The notes beneath the pieces were generated by a model that saw only the letters and a program-made list of their open reading frames with translations, made no database searches and was not told the origin of the DNA. DNA of 64,000 nt, taken from assembly GCF_003337565.1 (NCBI RefSeq), contig NZ_QPJL01000017.1:1-64000 (forward strand). Direction: 5' to 3'. The first letter of the stretch is position 1. Each line of letters starts with the position of its first letter. The translations under genes and the position numbers were made by a program. This stretch comes from Paracoccus lutimaris. Lineage in GTDB: Bacteria; Pseudomonadota; Alphaproteobacteria; Rhodobacterales; Rhodobacteraceae. This document shows, piece after piece, positions 35,294 to 44,978 of the stretch.

Positions 35294-36742
35294 ATGATCG
35301 ACATTCGTCCCGTGGCTCATATCGTCGGCAAGCTCGTCGTCACGCTGGGGGCAGCGATGTCGCTGCCCATGTTCGTGGACTGGTGGGCGGGGGACCCGCA
35401 TTGGCAGGTCTTCCTGGAATCGGGCATCCTGACCATGCTGGCGGGCGCCTTGGTCACGCTCTCGACGCGGCAGGCCGACAAGTCCCTGACCATCAAGCAG
35501 GCCTTTCTGTTGACCGCGCTCTTGTGGCTGGTGCTGCCCCTGGCGGGGGCGCTGCCCTTCATGCTGGGCGCGCCCTATGCCAGCTTTACCGACGCCTATT
35601 TCGAGGCGATGTCGGGCTTTACCACCACCGGCACCACCGCCTTTCCCGAGCTGGACACATTGCCGCGCGGCACCAACCTGTGGCGCTGTTTCCTGAACTG
35701 GGCCGGAGGGCTGGGGATCATCGTCGTCGCCATGATCTTCCTGCCGGTGATGAAGGTCGGCGGCATGCAGTTCTTCAAGTCCGAGGGCTTTGACACGATG
35801 GGCAAGATCCTGCCCCGTGCCTTTGACATCGCAGGCGAGATGACCGGCGTCTATTGCGCCATGACCGGTGCCTGCATGATCATCTATATCCTGTTCGGGA
35901 TGACCGGATTCGACGCGCTGGTGCTGGCGCTGTCGACCTGTTCGACCGGGGGATTTTCCAACTATGACGCCAGTTTCGGCCCCTTTATCGGGCCGCTGGA
36001 ATATGTCGCCTCGGTCTTCATGATCCTGGCCTCGATCCCGTTCATCCGCATGGTGCAGCTGATCCGGGGCTCGGCCGATCCCTTGTGGCGCGACGTGCAG
36101 GTGCGGGCCTATATCCGCTGGACCTTCTATGCCATCGCCGCGATCGTGGCCTATCGGCTGGTCTGGCTGAAGGCCGGCGATCCGTCCGATGTCATCCGCG
36201 AGACGGTCTTCAACGTGGTCTCGACCTTTTCGGGCACGGGCTATGCCTCGACCGATGTGATGAAATGGGGGCATCTGCCCTTTGCCATCCTGATCGTCGT
36301 GGGGCTGATCGGCGGCTGCACCGGCTCGACCTCATGTTCGGTCAAGGTCTTTCGCTATCTGGTGCTGTTTCAGGCCATCAAGTCGCAGCTGCGCCGCATG
36401 CGTTCGCCGCACCGGGTCTATCCGCTGAAATATGACGGCCGCCCGCTGGAACAGGACGTCATCGATTCGGTCATGGCGTTTTTCACCCTGTTCATGCTGA
36501 CATTCGGCGTGCTGGTCGTCGGGCTGGCGCTGACCGGGCTGCATCCGCGCACGGCCTTGACCGGCGCATGGACGGCCATCGCCAATGTCGGCGTGATGTG
36601 GGGGCCGGAACTCAGCCCCAATGGCGCGGTAAACAACTTTCCGGCCAGCGCCCGCTGGATGATGACCATGGGCATGTATATCGGCCGGTTAGAGCTGCTG
36701 TCGGTCTTTGTGCTGTTCCTGCCCAGCTTTTGGCGGTCCTAG
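35294..36742 (+). CDS. trkH: TrkH-family potassium uptake protein
   Basis: This 482-aa membrane protein shows the four pore-loop repeats of the TrkH/KtrB superfamily: GFTTTGTTAFPEL, CSTGGFSNYD, FSGTGYASTD and a final loop around NVGVMWGPEL. The GGCTGSTSCSVKVFRY segment is typical of TrkH. It is the K+-conducting subunit; partner TrkA is not in the window. The start MIDIRP was chosen over one 12 codons upstream. Its end overlaps the convergent SPOR-like gene by 4 bp. Confidence 0.93.
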   Translation: MIDIRPVAHIVGKLVVTLGAAMSLPMFVDWWAGDPHWQVFLESGILTMLAGALVTLSTRQADKSLTIKQAFLLTALLWLVLPLAGALPFMLGAPYASFTDAYFEAMSGFTTTGTTAFPELDTLPRGTNLWRCFLNWAGGLGIIVVAMIFLPVMKVGGMQFFKSEGFDTMGKILPRAFDIAGEMTGVYCAMTGACMIIYILFGMTGFDALVLALSTCSTGGFSNYDASFGPFIGPLEYVASVFMILASIPFIRMVQLIRGSADPLWRDVQVRAYIRWTFYAIAAIVAYRLVWLKAGDPSDVIRETVFNVVSTFSGTGYASTDVMKWGHLPFAILIVVGLIGGCTGSTSCSVKVFRYLVLFQAIKSQLRRMRSPHRVYPLKYDGRPLEQDVIDSVMAFFTLFMLTFGVLVVGLALTGLHPRTALTGAWTAIANVGVMWGPELSPNGAVNNFPASARWMMTMGMYIGRLELLSVFVLFLPSFWRS

Positions 36743-38262
36743 TTCTGGACCGCCGGTGCTGCCGGGGCTGATGCCGGTTCTGCCGGGGCGATGGCGGGGG
36801 GCTCGGGCTGGGCCTCGCCCGCGCCGGGGGCGAAACGGGCCAGATTGTCCGAGATTTCCGCCGCAAGCCGGTGCTGGTCCTCGGGGTCCGAGATCGGCCA
36901 GATCAGCACGAAGCCCTGTGCGCGGCCGTCAACGACCTTGCCCTCGGCATGGCCGATATGGGTCTGGTTCCGCCCGTCCAGCGTGACGCTGCCACGCTCG
37001 ACCTTGCGTTCGGGCTGCGGCACCCAGCCAAGCGCGGTGACGAGGCCCGCGATATCCAGCATTTCCTGCTGGCCGCCGGGTTGCGAGAACAGGATCAGCG
37101 CCGCGCCCGAGCCATTCTTGGGCCCATAGATCGACAGCGCCCGTTCGGCGCGGTCGAATTGCAGCTTTTCCATCGGCACCGGCAGCGACAGGCCGGTATG
37201 GGGGTCCTGCAGCACGGTCAGGCCCATGCCCTGACGCCATGCCTCGCGCCGGGCGATCAGCTCGGCCATGGCGGTGGCGGCATCGGGGGCGGCGCGCAGG
37301 CGCACGATCTCGCTGGCGATGGCGGACTGGGTCATCGGGCCGTCCTTGCCGTCGATGGCGCCATCGTAATGGCCGGCCCAACGCAGGGCGCGCTGGATAT
37401 CCTCAAGCGGCGGCATTGGCAGCGGATCGGATTCCTGCGGATGGATGACGCCGGGCGCAGGCGTGGCGCCGGCGATGGCGACGGTGCCGATATCAGTTGC
37501 CGGGGTCAGGAATGCGTCGCGCGGCACGGCTTTGGCGTTCTTGAAGGCGGTCAGCCATGCCTCGCCGGGGAATTCGTCAAAGGGGCCGACGGCGATGACA
37601 TGGCGGCCATTGGGCAGCGTCCACAGCCCGGCCTCGGGCAGGGTCTTGCGGTATTCGGCCAGAATCTCCTCGGCCTTGGCGCGGTCGGCGCTTGATTCGA
37701 TGCGGATGAAGACCTGCGCGGGCGGCGGCGGGGCCTCGGGCGTCGCGGCGGCAGGCTCAGTGGCGGCGGTCTCGGTCGCATCCGCCGGGGCAGGGGAGGC
37801 CATGGCATCGACCGCCGGCAGATCCGCAGGCGCCGCGATTCCCGTGCCATCGGTGGGGAAGGTCGAGCCGGGCGAGCCAGCCTCGGGCGCATCGGTGACC
37901 ACCGCGCCGCCGGTGGCATCGACCGGCGCATCAGCAGGTGCGCTGCCCGCGACCTTGGTCAGCTCACGCCCCGAGGCGGGCGACAGAAAGCTGTCGGCGG
38001 GCACTTTCTTTTCGGTTTTCAGCGTCGCAAGCCGGGCATCGGCCTCTTCGCGCGGCATCGGACCCAGCGCGATGCCGATCCAGCCATCGCTTAACGGGAA
38101 GGTCACCACGTCGGGAAACTGCGCGCTCCAGCCCTGTGCGGTGGTCTGGGCGGCCTCGGTCCCGCGCTTGGCCTCGATCCGGATCACCACATCCTCGGCC
38201 GACGCAGCCTGTGCCCCGATCAGCGGCAAGGCCGCCCCGATGATGAATGCAAAGCGCCGCAT
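36739..38262 (-). CDS. Exported protein with two SPOR-like repeats and a peptidoglycan-binding-like segment
   Basis: This 507-aa protein starts with a signal peptide (MRRFAFIIGAALPLIGAQA-ASA). Two related modules follow at about residues 22-100 and 180-260. Each has an IRIE start and a P-x-x-x-FP/W-x-LP/LS-x-G-x-x-I-A-x-GP core like SPOR domains, separated by an Ala/Pro-rich linker. Then comes a peptidoglycan-binding-type stretch (IQRALRWAGHYDGAIDGKDG). The C-terminal 200 residues are unassigned. It is probably periplasmic or envelope-associated. Start chosen at the signal peptide. Confidence 0.6.
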   Translation of the reverse strand: MRRFAFIIGAALPLIGAQAASAEDVVIRIEAKRGTEAAQTTAQGWSAQFPDVVTFPLSDGWIGIALGPMPREEADARLATLKTEKKVPADSFLSPASGRELTKVAGSAPADAPVDATGGAVVTDAPEAGSPGSTFPTDGTGIAAPADLPAVDAMASPAPADATETAATEPAAATPEAPPPPAQVFIRIESSADRAKAEEILAEYRKTLPEAGLWTLPNGRHVIAVGPFDEFPGEAWLTAFKNAKAVPRDAFLTPATDIGTVAIAGATPAPGVIHPQESDPLPMPPLEDIQRALRWAGHYDGAIDGKDGPMTQSAIASEIVRLRAAPDAATAMAELIARREAWRQGMGLTVLQDPHTGLSLPVPMEKLQFDRAERALSIYGPKNGSGAALILFSQPGGQQEMLDIAGLVTALGWVPQPERKVERGSVTLDGRNQTHIGHAEGKVVDGRAQGFVLIWPISDPEDQHRLAAEISDNLARFAPGAGEAQPEPPAIAPAEPASAPAAPAVQN

Positions 38263-38346
38263 GCATGTCCCTCTCATTGACCCCACGCCGCCCTCTGCCT
38301 AGAAGGCGGCTGATATTTCCTGCCAGTTATGCCGAAGGAAGCCCAG

Positions 38347-39309
38347 ATGACCAGCCCCAAGGACAACCAGACGGACAAACCCGTCTGCTTTCAGGACGTG
38401 ATTCTGCGCCTGCAGTCCTATTGGGCGGCGCAGGGCTGCGCGGTCCTGCAGCCTTACGACATGGAGGTCGGGGCCGGCACCTTCCACCCGGCGACCACCT
38501 TGCGCAGCCTTGGCGCGCGGCCATGGGCGGCGGCCTATGTCCAGCCCTCGCGCCGTCCGACCGATGGGCGCTACGGTGAAAACCCGAACCGGCTGCAGCA
38601 TTACTACCAGTATCAGGTCATCATCAAACCCAGCCCGGCGAACCTGCAGGACCTGTATCTGGGCAGCCTGAAGGCCATCGGCCTTGACCCGATGATCCAT
38701 GATGTCCGTTTTGTCGAGGATGACTGGGAAAGCCCGACGCTGGGCGCATGGGGTCTTGGCTGGGAGGTCTGGTGCGACGGCATGGAGGTCAGCCAGTTCA
38801 CCTATTTCCAGCAGGTCGGCGGCCATGACTGCCGTCCCGTCTCGGGCGAGCTGACCTATGGGCTGGAACGTCTGGCCATGTATGTGCTGGGGGTCGAGCA
38901 TGTGATGGACATGCCCTTCAACAACCCCGAAAGTCCGATCCCGCTGAGCTATGGCGACATCTTCCGGCAGGCCGAGCGTGAATATTCCCGCTGGAACTTC
39001 GAGCAGGCCGACACCGAGATGCTGCTGCAGCATTTCAAGGATGCCGAGGCCGAATGCGCCCGCATCCTTGACGCGGCTGATACCGATGCGGCGGGGCGCG
39101 CGATTCCGATGGCGCATCCGGCCTATGATCAGGCCATCAAGGCCAGCCACCTGTTCAACCTTCTGGACGCGCGCGGCGTGATCTCGGTGACCGAACGTCA
39201 AGCCTATATCGGCCGCGTCCGCGCGCTGGCCAAGCGCTGCGCCGACCTGTTCGTCACCACCTCGGCCGCGACCGGCGAGGCGCTGCCCACCTTCCCGACT
39301 GGCGCATAG
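38347..39309 (+). CDS. glyQ: Glycyl-tRNA synthetase alpha subunit
   Basis: This 320-aa protein is a class II synthetase alpha chain, with the hallmark [44 protein letters not shown], and [26 protein letters not shown] lies 6 nt before the ATG. Together with GlyS it charges tRNA-Gly; a tRNA-Gly gene lies 3 kb away. A small membrane-anchored protein gene separates it from glyS. Confidence 0.97.
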   Translation: MTSPKDNQTDKPVCFQDVILRLQSYWAAQGCAVLQPYDMEVGAGTFHPATTLRSLGARPWAAAYVQPSRRPTDGRYGENPNRLQHYYQYQVIIKPSPANLQDLYLGSLKAIGLDPMIHDVRFVEDDWESPTLGAWGLGWEVWCDGMEVSQFTYFQQVGGHDCRPVSGELTYGLERLAMYVLGVEHVMDMPFNNPESPIPLSYGDIFRQAEREYSRWNFEQADTEMLLQHFKDAEAECARILDAADTDAAGRAIPMAHPAYDQAIKASHLFNLLDARGVISVTERQAYIGRVRALAKRCADLFVTTSAATGEALPTFPTGA

Positions 39310-39310
39310 A

Positions 39311-39781
39311 ATGAACGGTCGCTGGCCTGCGCTTGTCCTGATCATCGCCGCCGTCGCGGCGGGCGGTGGTATGTGGTATGCGCAGGAATATGCCTATTAC
39401 GACGAGCTGGACCCGGCCACGGTCACGCTGACCGCCACGGTCGCGGACCAATCCGTGCCGCTGGCCGTCACCGATCTGCGGGCGATTGATGCCGACAGCT
39501 CTCCGATCCGCTGGCGTGCCTGCTTTCGCCTGAGCGCGCCGCTGCCCGCCGGCACCACGCCTTTTGACAAGCCCGAACCCAGCTTTGCCCCCGGCTGGTT
39601 CGATTGCTTTCAGGCCGACCGGATCGGCGCCGACCTCGAATCCGGCGCCGCCACCGCCTATCTTTCCCAGCCCGAGATCCACCCGGACGTGGACCGCGTG
39701 ATTGCCGTCTATCCCGATGGCCGCGCCTATGGCTGGCACCAGATCAATGACAAGACCCCCGAACGCGGAGTGATGGACTGA
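39311..39781 (+). CDS. Membrane-anchored small protein between glyQ and glyS
   Basis: This 156-aa protein has one N-terminal hydrophobic segment (ALVLIIAAVAAGGGMWYAQ) and a soluble domain with two cysteines (RACFRLSAP, WFDCFQADRI). It lies 1 bp after glyQ and overlaps the glyS start (TGATG), so it is co-translated. I recall a gene of this type at this position in other Rhodobacteraceae (possibly DUF6446), but its function is unknown. The conserved position suggests co-expression rather than a proven role in glycylation. Confidence 0.7.
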   Translation: MNGRWPALVLIIAAVAAGGGMWYAQEYAYYDELDPATVTLTATVADQSVPLAVTDLRAIDADSSPIRWRACFRLSAPLPAGTTPFDKPEPSFAPGWFDCFQADRIGADLESGAATAYLSQPEIHPDVDRVIAVYPDGRAYGWHQINDKTPERGVMD

Positions 39782-42063
39782 TGGCCGACTTGCTGATCGA
39801 GCTTTTCTCCGAGGAAATCCCGGCCCGGATGCAGGCCCGTGCGCGCGAGGATCTGAAAAAACTCGTCACCGACGGTCTGGTCGAGGCTGGCCTGACCTAT
39901 ACCGGTGCCGGTGCCTTTTCGACGCCGCGCCGCCTGACCCTGACGGTGCAGGGGCTGACCGCACACAGCCCCACCACGCGCGAGGAACGCAAGGGCCCCC
40001 GGACGGATGCTCCCGATGCCGCGCTCGAGGGCTTTCTGCGCTCGACCGGTCTGACGAAAGACCAGCTCGAGGCGCGCGACGACAAGAAGGGCCAGGTCTG
40101 GTTCGCCGTGATCCAGCGCCCCGGCCGCCCCGCCGCCGAGATCATCGCCGAAGTGCTGGATCGCACCATCCGCAACTTTCCCTGGCCGAAATCCATGCGC
40201 TGGGGCGCGGGCAGCCTGCGCTGGGTCCGTCCCCTGCATGCGATCATCTGCCTGCTGTCCGACGAGGCCGGCGCGACCATCGTGCCCTTCGAGATCGAGG
40301 GCATCGTGGCGGGCAACACCACCCGAGGCCACCGCTTCATGGCCCCCGATGCCTTTGCCGTCACCGGCTTTGACGACTACGCCGCCAAACTGCGCCGCGC
40401 CCGCGTCATGCTGGACGCCGATGAGCGCGAAGCCGCGATCCGGCAAGAGGCCGCGAACCTCGCCTTCGCGCGCGGCTGGGAGATCATGCCCGACGACGCC
40501 TTGCTGTCCGAGGTCGCGGGCCTTGTCGAATGGCCCGTCCCGCTGATGGGCGCGATCGAGGAACGCTTCCTATCCCTGCCGCCCGAGGTGCTGCAAACCT
40601 CGATGCGGGAACACCAGAAGTTCTTCTCGGCCAGAAACCCGAAAACCGGCCGGATCGAGGGCTTTGTCACCGTCGCCAATATCGACACCCCCGATCAGGG
40701 CGAGACGATCCTCAAGGGCAATCAGCGCGTGCTGGCCGCCCGCCTGTCGGACGCGGCGTTTTTCTGGGAGAACGACCTGCGCGAGGCCCGCGCCGGCATG
40801 AAGGATTGGGCCGAGGGCCTGAAATCCGTGACCTTCCAAAGCAAGCTCGGCTCGCAGGCCGACCGCATTACCCGCATTGCCGCGCTGGCTGGCGAGATTG
40901 CGCCGCTGGTCGGCGCCGACCCCGATCAGGCCGCGCGCGCGGCTAAGCTGGCAAAACTCGACCTGCGCAGCGCCATGGTTGGCGAGTTCCCCGAACTGCA
41001 AGGCACGATGGGCCGCTATTACGCGCTTGAGGCCGGTGAGCCGCAGGCGGTCGCCGACGCCGCCCGCGACCATTATTCGCCGCTTGGCCCCTCGGACGCG
41101 GTCCCGACTGCGCCGGTTTCCGTTGCCGTGGCGCTGGCCGACAAGATCGACACGCTGACCGGCTTCTGGGCGATTGACGAAAAACCGACGGGATCAAAGG
41201 ACCCCTTTGCGCTGCGTCGGGCAGCGCTCGGGGTTATTCGGTTGGTGTTGGGGAATGAGCTGAGAACCAGCTTGGAAGTGCATATTGCGCAATCGCATCA
41301 GTTTTTAGCGCGTAGCATAGCCAATACGCGCGAGCTTCGCCCTCTTGATCATCCCAACTATAATGTCGGCTATCAAATTAATGATGCGACTGAATATAGT
41401 GAGCATCATCGCGAGGCAGAATACGATCCAAACCAAGATTACCTTCTTGGTGAATATGAGGGTCGGCCAGTCGGTCCCAGCGTAAGTTTTCCGGCCAGAG
41501 AGCATGTAGGTGTGTTTTCTGGTCAGAGAAAAACTACCACCGACCTCCTCGCTTTCCTCCACGACCGCCTGAAGGTCTATCTCCGCGACCAGGGCATCCG
41601 CCATGACATCATCGACGCCGTCCTTGCCCAGCCCGGCAATGACGACCTCGTGCAGGTGGTGAACCGCGCCACCGCCCTCAACGACATGCTGAAAACCGAG
41701 GACGGCCAGAACCTGACCCAGGGCCTGAAACGCGCCGGCAACATTCTCGCGCAGGCCGAGGACAAGGACGGCGTCGAATACAGCTTTGGCGCCGACGAGA
41801 AATTCGCCGAAACCGACGCCGAACGCGCCCTTTTCAAGGCCCTCGACACAGCAGAACCCGCGATCCGCAAGGCCATGGCCGCCGAGGATTTCCCCGCCGC
41901 CATGACCGCCATCGCCGCCCTTCGCGCCCCCATCGACGCCTTCTTCGAGGCGGTGCAGGTCAATACCGACAACCAGATCATCCGCCGCAACCGCCTGAAC
42001 CTGCTCTCGCGCATCCGCGAGGCCGGGCGCCAGATCGCCGATTTCACCCGGATCGAGGGCTGA
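39781..42063 (+). CDS. glyS: Glycyl-tRNA synthetase beta subunit with an AT-rich insertion
   Basis: This 760-aa protein opens LLIELFSEEIPARMQARA, has WPKSMRWGAGSLRWVRPLHAI-type catalytic-core neighbours, HxxxH-like HHREA, and DPFALRRAALGVIRL before the C-terminal anticodon domain (FLHDRLKVYLRDQGIRHD). Between the last two, about residues 485-590, lies roughly 100 residues of hydrophilic, AT-rich coding sequence. The same region is about 40 residues in E. coli GlyS. The reading frame is intact across it, so the protein is probably functional. It is coupled to the preceding small gene. Confidence 0.93.
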   Translation: MADLLIELFSEEIPARMQARAREDLKKLVTDGLVEAGLTYTGAGAFSTPRRLTLTVQGLTAHSPTTREERKGPRTDAPDAALEGFLRSTGLTKDQLEARDDKKGQVWFAVIQRPGRPAAEIIAEVLDRTIRNFPWPKSMRWGAGSLRWVRPLHAIICLLSDEAGATIVPFEIEGIVAGNTTRGHRFMAPDAFAVTGFDDYAAKLRRARVMLDADEREAAIRQEAANLAFARGWEIMPDDALLSEVAGLVEWPVPLMGAIEERFLSLPPEVLQTSMREHQKFFSARNPKTGRIEGFVTVANIDTPDQGETILKGNQRVLAARLSDAAFFWENDLREARAGMKDWAEGLKSVTFQSKLGSQADRITRIAALAGEIAPLVGADPDQAARAAKLAKLDLRSAMVGEFPELQGTMGRYYALEAGEPQAVADAARDHYSPLGPSDAVPTAPVSVAVALADKIDTLTGFWAIDEKPTGSKDPFALRRAALGVIRLVLGNELRTSLEVHIAQSHQFLARSIANTRELRPLDHPNYNVGYQINDATEYSEHHREAEYDPNQDYLLGEYEGRPVGPSVSFPAREHVGVFSGQRKTTTDLLAFLHDRLKVYLRDQGIRHDIIDAVLAQPGNDDLVQVVNRATALNDMLKTEDGQNLTQGLKRAGNILAQAEDKDGVEYSFGADEKFAETDAERALFKALDTAEPAIRKAMAAEDFPAAMTAIAALRAPIDAFFEAVQVNTDNQIIRRNRLNLLSRIREAGRQIADFTRIEG

Positions 42064-42097
42064 CCCCCTCTTTCATGTGCAAATATCCTGCGGGGGT

Positions 42098-42118
42098 CCG
42101 GGGGCGCAAAGCCCCCGG
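42098..42118 (+). terminator. GC-rich hairpin after glyS
   Basis: CCGGGGGC and GCCCCCGG form a perfect 8-bp stem around GCAAA, 35 bp past the glyS stop. It resembles the recurrent intergenic palindromes of Rhodobacteraceae, so it may be both a terminator and a REP-like repeat. Confidence 0.6.
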
Positions 42119-42189
42119 TTCGGCCGTGCCGCAGGCCCATTTCTTCGCACTTGCAGCAATGCGCCGCGCATGCCTAATGTGACGGCAAC

Positions 42190-44751
42190 ATGACCGCATT
42201 GATCAACCCCGAAGCCATTGTCGAAATCACCCCCTCGGCGGGGGTGCGCACCGCGCTGCATGGCTGGCGAGCAAAATGCCTGCAGCGCCTGATCCGCATG
42301 GATCTGCCGGTGCCGACCAGCTTTGCCATCTCGGCCGATGCGGTGCGCGCCATCGCCATGGGCGGCACGCCCGACCGCGCCCGGCTGGCGGCGATCATCG
42401 AACGCGCCGACGGGCTGGTCAGCGTCCGGCCCTCGGCGCAGAACCCGGCATGGGGCGGGCCGGGCACGGTCCTGAACGTGGGCATCAACGCGGCCTGCCA
42501 TGCGCGGCTGGCGGAAACCCGGGGCAAGCCCGCCGCCGACGCGCTCTATCTGGGCTTTGTGCAATCCTATGCGATCCATGTCGCGCGGCTCGACCCCGAC
42601 ATGTTCTCGGACAGCGATGCGGGGCTTGATGCCGCCCTTCGCGCCTATGAGGACGAAACCGACGAGGAATTTCCCCAGGACCCCGCCCGCCAATTGGCCG
42701 AGGTGCTGCGCTCCATGGCCCGCGCCTGGGACGGCCCGACCGCGCGGCTGCTGCGTCAGGCCAAGGGGGCGCCGGACAGCGCGCCCTTGGGGCTGGTCGT
42801 TCAGGACATGGCGCTGGCCATCGGGCCGGGCGTCACCGGCTCGGGCACGATCCAGTTCGTCGATGGCGTCACCGGCACGCCGCGCATCACCGGACGCTTT
42901 CGCGGCCAAAGTCAGGGCACCGCGCGCGGCGAGGGGGCCGAGACGCTTTACCTGACCCGCGATCCGCGCGGCCCCTCGCTGGAAGAGGCCGCGCCGCAGG
43001 TCTTTGCCGATCTGGTCCGCTTCGGCATCGCCGCGCGCGAACGCCTGCGCGAGGAAATGCAGATCGAATTCGTGATCTCGGACAGCCGCGTCGCGATCAT
43101 CGACGCGGTGCGGGTGCAGCGCAGCTCGCGCGCCAGCGTCCGCATCGCCGTGGCTCTGGCGCGCGACGGCGTCATCCCGCCGCAAGAGGCGGTGATGCGG
43201 GTCGAACCCCGGGCGCTTTCGGACCTTCTGCACCATCAGGTCGATCCGCGCGCCCCCCGCGACGTCATCGCGCGCGGCATCAACGCCAGCCCCGGCGCCG
43301 CCACCGGCCGCATCGTCTTCAACGCCGCCGCCGCCCAGGACGCCGAGGCGCGGGGCGAACGCTGCGTCCTTGTCCGTCGCGAAACCGTCCCCGAGGATAT
43401 CCGCGGCATGCATGCGTCGGTCGCGGTCCTGACCGAACGGGGCGGCATGACCAGCCATGCGGCGGTGATCGCGCGCGGCATGGGCCTGCCCTGCATCGTC
43501 GGCGCCAGCGAAATCACCATCGACAGCCGCGCCCGCACCCTGCAGGCGCGCGGCCGCACCTTCCTCGAGGGCGAGGAGATCACCATCGACGGCACCTCGG
43601 GCGAGGTGCTGGCCGGCGCCGCCGAGATGCTGGAACCGGCGCTGGACGACAGTTTCGCGCAATTGCTGGAATGGGCCGACCGCGAATGCCGCATCACCGT
43701 GCGCGCCAATGCCGACACGCCCGAGGATGCCCGCACCGCGCGCATGTTCAACGCCCAGGGCATCGGCCTTTGCCGCACCGAGCACATGTTCTTTGACGAA
43801 GAACGCCTGCCTGCCATGCGCGAGATGATCTTCGCCACCCAGCCCGAGGATCGCCGCCTGTCCTTGGAACGTCTGCTGCCCATGCAGCGCAGCGACTTTA
43901 CCAAGCTTTTCGAGATCATGGCCGGGCTGCCGGTCACCATCCGCCTGTTCGACCCGCCCCTGCACGAATTCCTGCCCCATGACCGCGAGGGCATGCGCGA
44001 GCTGGCGGAATCGCTGGATCTGCCGCTCTCGGACGTCACCCGCCGGGTCGATGCGCTGTCGGAATTCAACCCGATGCTGGGCATGCGCGGCGTGCGGCTG
44101 GGCATCACCGTGCCCGAGATTTACGACATGCAGGCCCGCGCCATCTTCGAGGCCACCATCGACGCCAGCCATAACGGCGATCCGGTGGTGCCGGAAATCA
44201 TGATCCCGCTGGTCAGCGCCCGGCGCGAGGTCGAGCTGGTCAAGACCCGCATCGACGCGGTGGCGGCGGCGGTGCGCAACCGCACCCGCAAGGATTTCAC
44301 CTATCGCCTTGGCGTCATGGTCGAGACCCCGCGCGCCGCGCTGCGCGCCGGCGACATCGCCGAACACGCGGCCTTCATGTCCTTTGGCACGAATGACCTG
44401 ACGCAGATGACCTATGGCCTGTCGCGCGACGATGCCGGCCGCTTCATGGGCACCTATGTCAGCCAGGGCGTCTATTCCGAGGACCCCTTCCACATCCTTG
44501 ACCGCGAGGGGGTGGGCGAGTTGGTCGCCATCGGCGCCGACCGTGCCCGCGCGCATAAACCGGGCATCACCATCTCGGTCTGCGGCGAGCATGGCGGCAA
44601 CCCGGAATCGATCGCCTTCTGTCTCAGGGCGGGGGTGGATTACGTCTCGTGCTCACCGTTCCGGGTGCCGGTGGCGCGGCTGGCGGCGGCGCAGGAATCG
44701 ATTCTCATGGCGCGGGGCGAGGGCAAAATCGACCTCTCCGGCAGGTCTTAA
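42190..44751 (+). CDS. ppdK: Pyruvate phosphate dikinase-like protein with altered N-terminal domain
   Basis: This 853-aa protein resembles PPDK in its last two thirds. It has the phosphohistidine loop TERGGMTSHAAVIARGMGLP and the PEP/pyruvate domain with GLCRTEHMF, FNPMLGMRGVRLG, FGTNDLTQMTYGLSRDD and CGEHGGNPESIAFC. The N-terminal nucleotide domain is changed: the usual glycine-rich GGKGA start is missing (ALHGWRAKCLQRLIRMDLPV), and the SVRSGA-type site reads SVRPSAQNPA. It may be a divergent PPDK or a homologue using another phosphate donor. It lies downstream of glyS. Confidence 0.85.
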   Translation: MTALINPEAIVEITPSAGVRTALHGWRAKCLQRLIRMDLPVPTSFAISADAVRAIAMGGTPDRARLAAIIERADGLVSVRPSAQNPAWGGPGTVLNVGINAACHARLAETRGKPAADALYLGFVQSYAIHVARLDPDMFSDSDAGLDAALRAYEDETDEEFPQDPARQLAEVLRSMARAWDGPTARLLRQAKGAPDSAPLGLVVQDMALAIGPGVTGSGTIQFVDGVTGTPRITGRFRGQSQGTARGEGAETLYLTRDPRGPSLEEAAPQVFADLVRFGIAARERLREEMQIEFVISDSRVAIIDAVRVQRSSRASVRIAVALARDGVIPPQEAVMRVEPRALSDLLHHQVDPRAPRDVIARGINASPGAATGRIVFNAAAAQDAEARGERCVLVRRETVPEDIRGMHASVAVLTERGGMTSHAAVIARGMGLPCIVGASEITIDSRARTLQARGRTFLEGEEITIDGTSGEVLAGAAEMLEPALDDSFAQLLEWADRECRITVRANADTPEDARTARMFNAQGIGLCRTEHMFFDEERLPAMREMIFATQPEDRRLSLERLLPMQRSDFTKLFEIMAGLPVTIRLFDPPLHEFLPHDREGMRELAESLDLPLSDVTRRVDALSEFNPMLGMRGVRLGITVPEIYDMQARAIFEATIDASHNGDPVVPEIMIPLVSARREVELVKTRIDAVAAAVRNRTRKDFTYRLGVMVETPRAALRAGDIAEHAAFMSFGTNDLTQMTYGLSRDDAGRFMGTYVSQGVYSEDPFHILDREGVGELVAIGADRARAHKPGITISVCGEHGGNPESIAFCLRAGVDYVSCSPFRVPVARLAAAQESILMARGEGKIDLSGRS

Positions 44752-44978
44752 GACCTGCGGTTTTTGGCCGGTTTTCGCCCGTTAACCAAAATGCCGTCGG
44801 CAGGTTTCCGCCAAACTCTTCTAAAATCACGCGAATTGGTGGTCTCACATGAAAGTGGGCTGGATCGGAGCATGCAGTTTCGGGCTTCTAACGGCTGATT
44901 GAGGCCCAAAGGCGGGCCCCCGACGAAACTGACCGCGACCCGAATGATTGACCGGGCCGGACCGAAAACAGGACCAAC
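44752..44978. other. Gap between ppdK and the cell-wall hydrolase gene
   Basis: About 227 bp without a supported gene. It contains a short AT-rich stretch near 44776-44840 that probably holds the promoter for the following gene. I see no other structured element. Confidence 0.35.

Noticed and set aside
34876..35304. A 142-codon minus-strand frame spanning tRNA-Gly
   Set aside because: It overlaps a confidently folded tRNA and resembles no protein.
41305..41604. A 99-codon minus-strand frame with a hydrophobic helix inside glyS
   Set aside because: Not called as a gene, because hydrophobicity opposite a hydrophilic coding stretch can arise by codon complementarity and no ribosome-binding site or family was seen. 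It is mentioned under the glyS insertion.
42073..44592. An 839-codon minus-strand frame opposite the PPDK-like gene
   Set aside because: Same shadow effect; the plus-strand protein has clear PPDK signatures.
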